Shown here: positions 36,482 to 41,843 of the stretch, in pieces
Position numbering within the stretch: the stretch's first letter is position 1
Layout of the letters: each line of letters starts with the position of its first letter
Assembly: GCA_025359185.1 (NCBI GenBank)
Contig: JANYHF010000104.1
Coordinates: 1-41,843 of the forward strand
Direction: 5' to 3'
DNA length: 41,843 nt
Origin: Hyphomicrobiaceae bacterium
GTDB taxonomy: Bacteria; Pseudomonadota; Alphaproteobacteria; Rhizobiales; Hyphomicrobiaceae
Position numbers and translations under genes: made by a program
The notes under the pieces: generated by a model
Seen by the model: only the letters and a program-made list of their open reading frames with translations
Database searches by the model: none
Told to the model about the DNA's origin: nothing

Positions 36482-37243
36482 CTATGACGCCTCGTTGGGC
36501 AAGGCGAAGCCGAATTTGCGCATGACGGCGCGAGCGGCGGGCTTTTGCAAATAGGCATAAAACATCTGCGCCGTTTCACCGGCATTTTTCATCAGCACCA
36601 TGCGCTGTTGCAGCGGCTTGTGCCACGTAGCGGGGATGAGTACGTAGTCGCCGAGCTTGCTCACCTCGGGCGATAGCGCCAGGGCATAGGCAAAGATGCC
36701 GCCCTCAGCCGAGCCGGAGCTGGCAAATTGCGCCGCCTGCGCCACATTCTCCCCCAGCACCAGTTTGGACTTCGCCGCCTCCCACAGGCCTTGCGACTCC
36801 AGCGCCTGTTGCGCGGCGACGCCATAGGGCGCGTGCTCTGGATTGGCGATGGCGAATTTGCGCACGCGGCCGTCCATCAGCGCTGCTTTCAGGTCCGCGA
36901 GGCCGGCATCCACCTTCAGGGCCGAGCCATGCGGCGCGAACAGCACGATCCGGCCTTCGCCATACAACGTGCCCCGGTCCATCGTTTTCCCCGCGTCAGC
37001 GAGCTTGAACACGAGGCTCTCATTGGCCGAGAGGAACAGCTCGAACGGCGCGCCCTGCTGCAATTGCTGGGCAAAATAGCCCGACGACCCGTAGGTGATC
37101 TTCAGCTCACGGCCGGTATCGGTCTTGAACTGGGCCGCCAGCGCATTGAGCGCGAATTTGAGGTCGGACGCCGCCGCGATGGGCGCGGCCGCTTGCGCGA
37201 CTGCGGGGATGATGACCCCAGAGGCCAAGCCTACGCCGAGCAC
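36482..37243 (-). CDS. modA: Molybdate-binding periplasmic protein ModA
   Basis: A 253-residue type II binding protein for molybdate or tungstate. The mature part starts near AAPIAAASDLKFALNALAAQF, where ASDL is the conserved oxyanion site, with ITYGSSGYFAQQLQQGAPFELFLSAN and YGVAAQQAL further on. The only standard start is GTG 37243, which gives a signal peptide without basic residues and no ribosome binding site nearby. An ATA codon at 37267, in phase and six bases after GGAGG (37274-37278), would give a classical leader beginning FSLFRSAVLGVG. So the true N-terminus may be eight residues longer (see findings). modB follows after six bases. Confidence 0.9.
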   Translation of the reverse strand: MLGVGLASGVIIPAVAQAAAPIAAASDLKFALNALAAQFKTDTGRELKITYGSSGYFAQQLQQGAPFELFLSANESLVFKLADAGKTMDRGTLYGEGRIVLFAPHGSALKVDAGLADLKAALMDGRVRKFAIANPEHAPYGVAAQQALESQGLWEAAKSKLVLGENVAQAAQFASSGSAEGGIFAYALALSPEVSKLGDYVLIPATWHKPLQQRMVLMKNAGETAQMFYAYLQKPAARAVMRKFGFALPNEAS

Positions 37244-37280
37244 CGCAGAGCGGAAAAGCGAGAATATGGCAAACCTCCGC

Positions 37281-37306
37281 GCGATATAGCCGACAAACTA
37301 TATCGC
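37281..37306 (-). promoter_or_regulatory. ModE operator upstream of modABC
   Basis: A perfect 9-base dyad gcgatatag / ctatatcgc with an 8-base spacer fits the ModE pattern CG-n-TATA-N10-TATA-n-CG. It lies between modE and modA, just upstream of the modA ribosome binding site, and overlaps likely -10 hexamers. It predicts repression of modABC when molybdate is sufficient. Confidence 0.82.
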
Positions 37307-37330
37307 ATAGACCCGGTCCCGCAGCAAAAG

Positions 37331-37687
37331 TCAATCTGCCGCGCTCCTGGCCAGCGCCGTGAACTGCTTCAGCTCGGCCGCAACCGCCTTGCTGGTCTTG
37401 GCCTCCATCCTGAGATAGATCGCCAGCACGCGCTCGCCGTTGCTCGTGAGCTGCGCGCCGCCGCCCGCTTTGCCGCCCTTGGCTGACTGCACCAGCGGCT
37501 CGCGGAAATAGCCGTTCATCGCATCGATCAGATACCACGCCCGCTTGTAGCTCATGCCCATGCGGCGCCCGGCGGCCGCAATCGAGCCGGTTGCGGCAAT
37601 GCCCTGCAGCAGGTCGGCCTTGCCGGGCCCCATCAGCACGTCAGCCGCCGAAACGATGCGCAGCCGGATGCGCGGACTGTCAGACAT
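37331..37687 (-). CDS. modE: ModE-type winged-helix regulator, DNA-binding domain only
   Basis: A 118-residue LysR-like winged helix typical of ModE N-termini (LLQGIAATGSIAAAGRRMGMSYKRAWYLIDAMN, then KGGKAGGGAQLTSNGERVL). Full ModE carries two C-terminal Mop domains that bind molybdate, and none is present here. The next gene downstream is modA, with the operator between them. It is divergent from the WYL regulator gene with 93 bases between the starts. Confidence 0.9.
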   Translation of the reverse strand: MSDSPRIRLRIVSAADVLMGPGKADLLQGIAATGSIAAAGRRMGMSYKRAWYLIDAMNGYFREPLVQSAKGGKAGGGAQLTSNGERVLAIYLRMEAKTSKAVAAELKQFTALARSAAD

Positions 37688-37742
37688 GGCGCGGCTTTCT
37701 TGAGGGTGGCATTGCTTTAGGTTGGTTCGGGGGTATCGAATG

Positions 37743-37759
37743 CTGCCATATTCTGGCAG
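37743..37759. promoter_or_regulatory. WYL-regulator operator, site 1
   Basis: The dyad CTGCCA-TATTC-TGGCAG lies 21 bases before the ATG of the WYL regulator and is followed by GCAATAAT (37763-37770). A second copy in opposite orientation (14 of 16 core positions when inverted) precedes the VOC gene, also followed by GCAATAAT. Overlap with the likely promoter suggests autorepression. Confidence 0.7.
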
Positions 37760-37780
37760 TACGCAATAATAGAGGCGTCC

Positions 37781-38470
37781 ATGTCCCGCGCCAACCGGCT
37801 TCTCGATCTCTTACAAGCCCTGCGCCGCCACCGCTATCCGGTGAGCGGGCACCTGCTCGCGCAGGACCTCGGCATTTCGCTGCGCACACTCTATCGCGAC
37901 ATCGAAACCCTGAAGGCGCAAGGGGCGCATATCGAGGGCGAGGCGGGCGTCGGCTTCGTGCTGCGGCCAGGCTTCATGTTGCCGCCGCTGATGTTCACGC
38001 CCGACGAAATCGAAGCCATCGTGCTCGGGTCCAATTGGGTGGCAAAGCGCGCCGATGCGCCATTGAGCGCGGCGGCAAAAAACGCCCTGGCCAAGATCGC
38101 CGCTGTGATGCCGGACGACTTGCGCGAGATGCTTGATACGGCGGGCGTGATGGTTGGCCCCGGCGCGCCCATCACCGGCGGCGATATCGATCTTGGCGTG
38201 TTGCGTGCGGCAATCCAGGCCGAACGGAAGCTCGCCATTGCGTATACGGATGGAAAAGGCGCTGCCAGTGAACGCGTGATCTGGCCGGTCGCTCTCGCCT
38301 TCTTCGATTCTGTCCGCGTCCTCGTCGCCTGGTGCGAAACCCGCACAGATTTCCGCCATTTCCGTTGTGATCGAATCTGCAGTATACGGACATTAACAGC
38401 CAAACCGCCCAAACGGCGGCGAGCCCTGCTGAAGGCCTGGCGCGTGAAAGAGGGCGTGCCGGAGCCGTGA
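37781..38470 (+). CDS. YafY-type HTH and WYL-domain transcriptional regulator
   Basis: A 229-residue regulator with a DeoR-like winged helix (about 1-60: RLLDLLQALRRHRYPVSGHLLAQDLGISLRTLYRDIETL), then an effector-binding WYL-type domain (about 135-225) with the conserved AIQAERKLAIAYTDGKGAASERVIWPVALAFF. WYL domains sense ligands such as nucleotides or nucleic acids, and the effector here is unknown. The gene is followed by a VOC gene with a matching operator, a common pairing. ATG 37781 lies so close to the predicted -10 that the message may have a very short leader. Confidence 0.9.
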   Translation: MSRANRLLDLLQALRRHRYPVSGHLLAQDLGISLRTLYRDIETLKAQGAHIEGEAGVGFVLRPGFMLPPLMFTPDEIEAIVLGSNWVAKRADAPLSAAAKNALAKIAAVMPDDLREMLDTAGVMVGPGAPITGGDIDLGVLRAAIQAERKLAIAYTDGKGAASERVIWPVALAFFDSVRVLVAWCETRTDFRHFRCDRICSIRTLTAKPPKRRRALLKAWRVKEGVPEP

Positions 38471-38477
38471 GCGACTG

Positions 38478-38494
38478 CTGACAGAATTTGGCAT
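38478..38494. promoter_or_regulatory. WYL-regulator operator, site 2
   Basis: CTGACA-GAATT-TGGCAT, 72 bases before the VOC start. Read on the other strand it is TGCCAAATTCTGTCAG, against TGCCATATTCTGGCAG at site 1. It is also followed by GCAATAAT (38501-38508). Confidence 0.7.
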
Positions 38495-38565
38495 GATGAT
38501 GCAATAATCTCCTGACATCCCCGGCACGGGCGCTATCGCCGCCGGATCAGCCAAGGAGACAAACG

Positions 38566-38937
38566 ATGCCGGACTTCAGTTTCGTCATTCTCTATGTTGT
38601 TAAGCCGCAAGCCAGCGCTGCGTTTTATGCCGGTCTGTTCAGCATGCCGGTGCGCGAGTCCTCGCCGGGCTTTGCCATGCTGCCACTTCGTGACGGCGTG
38701 ATGCTTGGCCTTTGGGCCGCTCACGATGTGAAGCCTGAGGTTGCGGCACAGCCTGGTGGTTCGGAGATCGCGTTCACGGTCGCTGGCGCCAGCGACGCTC
38801 GTGCACTGCACGAGGATTGGGTGCGGCGTGGACTGACAATCGCGCAAGCTCCGGTGCAGTTGGATTTCGGCTTCACGTTCGTCGCCCTCGATCCTGACGG
38901 CCACCGCATTCGTGTGCTTGCACCGGGCAACAGCTAG
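38566..38937 (+). CDS. VOC-family protein (glyoxalase/bleomycin resistance fold)
   Basis: A 123-residue protein with two beta-alpha-beta-beta-beta units of the vicinal oxygen chelate superfamily ([21 protein letters not shown] at the start, [16 protein letters not shown] at the end). It looks closest to small VOC proteins of the drug-resistance type, but metal ligands cannot be assigned with confidence and the substrate is unknown. AAGGAGA is well placed before ATG 38566. The shared operator links it to the upstream WYL regulator. Confidence 0.88.
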   Translation: MPDFSFVILYVVKPQASAAFYAGLFSMPVRESSPGFAMLPLRDGVMLGLWAAHDVKPEVAAQPGGSEIAFTVAGASDARALHEDWVRRGLTIAQAPVQLDFGFTFVALDPDGHRIRVLAPGNS

Positions 38938-38971
38938 AGCTCGCCCCATGGCATGGATTCCGGAGGCTCGC

Positions 38972-39400
38972 ATGACCAGAAACTGGGTGGCGGTGGCGTC
39001 GGCAGAGCATGTGCGGATCGGCCGTGCCGAAGGCTTCATGCAGGCCAACCACGGCAAGGCCGCGCCATTGAAGCGGGTGAAGCCCGGCGACCGTGTGGTC
39101 TATTATTCGCCAACGGACAAATTTCGTGGGCCAGACAAACTGCAATCCTTCACAGCCATCGGCACCGTCAAGGCGGGCGAATCCTATATCGGCGACATGG
39201 GCGGCGACTGCAAACCCTACCGCCGCGATGTGGCGTGGTCCGCCAAAGCCAAGGAGGCACCGATCCGACCGCTGCTCGATCACCTCGCCTTCACGGCTGG
39301 CAAGACCAACTGGGGCTACCAGCTGCGCTTCGGCCTGTTCGAGATTGTGGCGGCTGATATGATGCGCATTGCTGCGGCGATGGAGGTGATCCTCAGTTGA
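38972..39400 (+). CDS. EVE-domain protein (UPF0310)
   Basis: A 142-residue protein consisting of one EVE domain: [60 protein letters not shown] and [13 protein letters not shown] folds are PUA-like and are thought to bind modified bases in nucleic acids. ATG 38972 has GGAGG nine bases upstream, and the longer frame to 38912 overlaps the VOC gene. It sits 34 bases behind the VOC stop and may be co-transcribed. Confidence 0.9.
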   Translation: MTRNWVAVASAEHVRIGRAEGFMQANHGKAAPLKRVKPGDRVVYYSPTDKFRGPDKLQSFTAIGTVKAGESYIGDMGGDCKPYRRDVAWSAKAKEAPIRPLLDHLAFTAGKTNWGYQLRFGLFEIVAADMMRIAAAMEVILS

Positions 39401-39591
39401 TTTCAATGCAGATCAATGACCTCTCCTTTCATCATTCCCGCGACGGCAAAGACCCGGCCAAATCTCAGTTCGTCTCAATCAAATGGACGGTCCCTGCCTT
39501 CGCGGGGATGACGAAGTCGCGGGGATCAGGTATTTGCAGGGTCTGGCAGCCTTATTGCCCATGCAATCGCCGGGATGGAAGTTAGACCGAT
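39401..39591. other. Intergenic stretch with fragment of a dispersed repeat
   Basis: The segment tccctgccttcgcggggatga (39491-39511) resembles a short palindromic repeat often found between bacterial genes. No RNA or coding feature was recognised besides it. Confidence 0.4.
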
Positions 39592-41484
39592 ATGCTCCCT
39601 AAACTGACGGTGCTCATCATCGGCGGCTACGGCGCGTTTGGTGGGCGGCTGGTGCGGCTGCTGGCGGATGAAAAGAGGCTGGTGCTGATCATCGCGGGGC
39701 GCTCGCGGGCGAAGGCTGAGGCGTTCGCCGCCGGAGTGGCCGCTGCCAAGGCGTCCTTGCAAGCGGCCACGTTCGACCGCGATGGTGACGTGCTGGCGCA
39801 GCTGCACGCGCTTGCCCCAGATATAGTCGCCGATGCCAGTGGTCCGTTCCAGGACTATGGGTCAGCACCCTACCGGGTGGCGGAGGCGGCGCTGGCGCTG
39901 GGCATCGACTATCTCGACTTTGCCGATGCGACGGAATTTGTGCGCGGTATCTCGCAGTTCGACGCGGCGGCCAAGGCGCGCGGTGTGGCGCTGCTGTCGG
40001 GCGTCAGTACGTGCCCGGTACTGACGGCAGCGGCCGTGCGGCGGCTGGCTGCCGGCATGGTGCGGGTTGACAGCATCGCAGGCGGCATCGCGCCGTCGCC
40101 GTTCGCGGGCGTGGGGCTGAGCGTCATCCAGGCGATTGCGGGGTATGCGGGAAAACCCTTGCGGGTGTTACGCGATGGCTGCGCGACGTCCGCCTACGCC
40201 TTGATGGATGCGCGGCGGTTCACGGTGGCCCCACCCGGCGCGCTGCCCTTGCACAACCGCCGGTTTGCCCTGGTTGATGTGCCGGATCTGACGCTGCTGC
40301 CGCCGCTGTGGCCGGGGCTGCAATCGATCTGGTTCGGCGCGGGGCTGGCGCCAGGTCTCTATCACCAGCTGCTGCGCCTCGCGGCCTGGCCTGTGCGGCT
40401 TGGCTGGCTGCGGTCGCTGGAGCCGCTGGCACCCTTATTCCAGCGCTTACTGAATACTGTCCGCTGGGGCGAGCACCGCAGCGGTATGTTTGTCGAGATT
40501 GATGGGACGTTGGCGGATGGACAGCGCGTGACCCGGTCCTGGCATGTGATCGCGGAAGGCGACGACGGCCCGATGATCCCCTCCATCCCCGCCGCTGCAA
40601 TCATCCGCCAGCGTCTGATGGGCCGCCGCCCGGCTGCTGGCGCGCGGCCTGCCGTTGCGGAGTTGGAGTTGGCGGATCACGAGGCATTTTTTGCGAGGTT
40701 GAAGATTGTCACCGGGGTCCGTGAGGGTTCAACTGCAGCAGTGCCGGCAAGTGGTGAAATTCAGTCGTCCCACAATCCCCTCACCCTGTCCCTCTCCCCA
40801 GAGGGGCGAGGGGACGAAAGAGCCGCAAGCCTCCCCTCCAGCGTCCCCTCGCCCCGTTGGGGAGAGGGACAGGGTGAGGGGTTTGTGACGGGCGGCAATC
40901 CATCAGCAGGCAAAGCAACAATCAATCTCTATCCGCGCAGTCTTGGCTCTGCCTGGGGAACACTTCCAGAACCGATCCGGCAAATGCACGATTTCACGAA
41001 CGAACGCATCGCCGTGGGCCGCGCGTCAGTCGAGGGCGCGCAAGGCCGGCTTGCAGGATTGGCGGCGCGGGCCTTCGGTTTTCCGCCGGGCAATCGGGAC
41101 GTTCCCGTCCAGGTTCATATGACGCTAGCGGATGGTGTGGAACGCTGGCAGCGCAAGTTTGGTGATACTGAATTCGTCAGCTGGCAGAGCGAAGGCGCGG
41201 GGCGGATGGACGCGCTGATTGCCGAGCAATTCGGGCCGTTCGTGTTCGGCCTCGCTCCGGTGGTGGACAACGGAAAACTCCATCTCGTCTGCCGCTGCTG
41301 GACGGCCTTTGGCATCCCCATGCCGCTCTGGGCCGCGCCGAACGGGACTGCGTTCGAACATGCCGAAGACGGGCGGTTCTATTTCGACGTAGACATACGT
41401 GTGCCATGGGTGGGGCGGCTGGTACACTACCGGGGATGGCTGGAGATTGAGGACTCTGCACGGTACACACCATCCTCTTCCTGA
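39592..41484 (+). CDS. Saccharopine dehydrogenase-like NAD(P)-binding protein fused to DUF4166, with in-frame repeat
   Basis: A 630-residue two-domain protein. The N-terminal half (about 1-380) is a Rossmann domain of the saccharopine dehydrogenase family: VLIIGGYGAFGGRLVRLL is the dinucleotide loop and VADASGPFQDYG follows. The C-terminal part (about 440-625) matches DUF4166 (LYPRSLGSAWGTLPEPIRQMHDF to GRFYFDVDIRVPWVGRLVHYRGWLE). The same fusion exists in other bacteria and its reaction is unknown. Between the domains, codons covering 40777-40881 come from a 105-base palindromic repeat (PLTLSLSPEGRG to WGEGQGEGF) that keeps the frame, and the last codons and stop lie in another repeat (41471-41513). 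The protein may still fold because the insert lies in a linker. ATG 39592 is the first plausible start. Confidence 0.85.
   Translation: MLPKLTVLIIGGYGAFGGRLVRLLADEKRLVLIIAGRSRAKAEAFAAGVAAAKASLQAATFDRDGDVLAQLHALAPDIVADASGPFQDYGSAPYRVAEAALALGIDYLDFADATEFVRGISQFDAAAKARGVALLSGVSTCPVLTAAAVRRLAAGMVRVDSIAGGIAPSPFAGVGLSVIQAIAGYAGKPLRVLRDGCATSAYALMDARRFTVAPPGALPLHNRRFALVDVPDLTLLPPLWPGLQSIWFGAGLAPGLYHQLLRLAAWPVRLGWLRSLEPLAPLFQRLLNTVRWGEHRSGMFVEIDGTLADGQRVTRSWHVIAEGDDGPMIPSIPAAAIIRQRLMGRRPAAGARPAVAELELADHEAFFARLKIVTGVREGSTAAVPASGEIQSSHNPLTLSLSPEGRGDERAASLPSSVPSPRWGEGQGEGFVTGGNPSAGKATINLYPRSLGSAWGTLPEPIRQMHDFTNERIAVGRASVEGAQGRLAGLAARAFGFPPGNRDVPVQVHMTLADGVERWQRKFGDTEFVSWQSEGAGRMDALIAEQFGPFVFGLAPVVDNGKLHLVCRCWTAFGIPMPLWAAPNGTAFEHAEDGRFYFDVDIRVPWVGRLVHYRGWLEIEDSARYTPSSS
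40777..40881. repeat. 105-base palindromic repeat inserted in frame within a gene
   Basis: Perfect 24-base outer arms (40777-40800 and 40858-40881, starting cccctcaccctgtccc) and a second 14-base stem inside (40803-40816 and 40842-40855). The length of 105 bases equals 35 codons, so the host frame is preserved. The element is translated as part of the gene 39592-41484. It is related in style to 4912-4977. Confidence 0.9.
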
Positions 41485-41513
41485 GGAGCGCCTTTGGCGC
41501 GTCTCGAAGGATG
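41471..41513. repeat. Dispersed repeat that supplies the stop codon
   Basis: The segment reads catcctcttcctgagg, then agcgcc-tt-tggcgc, then gtctcgaaggatg. It resembles a dispersed repeat I associate with Bradyrhizobium-like genomes. The TGA at 41482-41484 of the upstream gene lies inside it, so the final residues (PSSS) come from the repeat. Confidence 0.7.
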
Positions 41514-41700
41514 CGTGGCGGGTCGAAGTGTCCCTGCAGCAATTGATTTCTGGGCCTGCTGATACTATCGAGCGGATATTTCGACCGGTCAAGTTCTGTC
41601 ATCCCGGATGCGTTGCAGCATTCTACATGGTGCAAGGCTGATCCGGGATCTTGCCAGCGGCTCCAGCACCTGCTCGTCCAACAAGATCCCGTTTCTGCGG
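41485..41700. other. 3' intergenic region, no gene seen
   Basis: After the repeat I see only short open frames without motifs. Together with the terminal repeat, 359 bases here lack a gene. Confidence 0.4.
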
Positions 41701-41843
41701 CTCACCGCTTCGCGACGTGGCGCTTTTGGCCGATGAGTGCGTTGCTCTTCCTAGCAAGCCATTTGGCTTGCGTCGTCGAGCGCCTGCTCCTCGGCCAAAA
41801 TCGCTCACGTCCAGCCCGAACCCATAACTGACGACAGGCCCTA
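41701..41843. repeat. Terminal palindromic repeat, right copy
   Basis: 41701-41769 is the inverted copy of 1-69 (67 of 69 identical), and 41819-41843 is a direct copy of 171-195. An imperfect dyad surrounds the centre at 41759-41772 (aagcca-tt-tggctt). The window ends exactly at the last base of the shared 25-base terminal motif, so the true end of the element may lie outside. Confidence 0.75.

Overview
The window reads as chromosomal DNA of a high-GC alphaproteobacterium, most likely of the order Hyphomicrobiales (Rhizobiales). Pointers are a CpdR response regulator next to an N-formylglutamate amidohydrolase and a HisN-type phosphatase, a DUF1013/TrcR cell-cycle protein, two small RNAs that look like the alphaproteobacterial suhB/MmgR family, a fixNOQPGHIS-type cytochrome cbb3 cluster with an FNR/FixK box, and GC-rich dispersed palindromes of a kind common in that order. 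Order-level placement is inference. No rRNA, tRNA, CRISPR array, phage gene or recognisable transposase was found.

Layout. 1-195 and 41701-41843 hold copies of one palindromic repeat. 424-7918 is an import and catabolism module: a divergent DHDPS-family protein whose catalytic motifs are altered, a FadR-type GntR regulator, a PLP-dependent Cys/Met-metabolism enzyme and a complete sugar-type ABC importer. 8348-10546 is katG. 11032-19275 is the complete high-affinity terminal oxidase locus ccoNOQP plus the assembly genes ccoGHIS. 19003-22201 (minus strand) is an ECF42-type sigma-factor locus: a YCII/DGPF protein and the sigma factor in one operon, and DUF1428, SRPBCC and DoxX genes in a second. 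Both operons start behind the same 37-base promoter block. 22509-26814 carries ubiB, tsaB, an alpha/beta hydrolase and hisN, all on the minus strand. 26906-27337 holds two tandem small RNA genes with promoters and terminators. 27377-28919 is hutG-like and cpdR. 29144-32803 encodes a secreted set: a vanadium-haloperoxidase/PAP2 enzyme, an FG-GAP/ASPIC-UnbV protein and an unknown secreted protein. 33055-35032 has trcR and a YafK-type L,D-transpeptidase lipoprotein. 35095-37687 is the molybdate locus modE-modABC (minus strand) with a ModE-type operator. 37743-39400 has a WYL regulator, a VOC protein sharing its operator, and an EVE-domain protein. 39592-41484 is a saccharopine-dehydrogenase-like/DUF4166 fusion invaded in frame by one palindromic repeat and ended by another.

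How the parts work together. Several small regulatory circuits can be read from the DNA: FNR/FixK control of the oxidase, ECF sigma autoregulation with one additional operon, ModE control of modABC, WYL-regulator control of itself and the VOC gene, and paired MmgR-like small RNAs divergent from hisN. The most original observations are the ECF42 promoter pair, the tandem small RNAs, the in-frame repeat in the 39592 gene, the ccoS frame that runs antisense through doxX, a molybdate regulon with no visible molybdate-binding Mop/TOBE domain, and modA with a possible AUA start.
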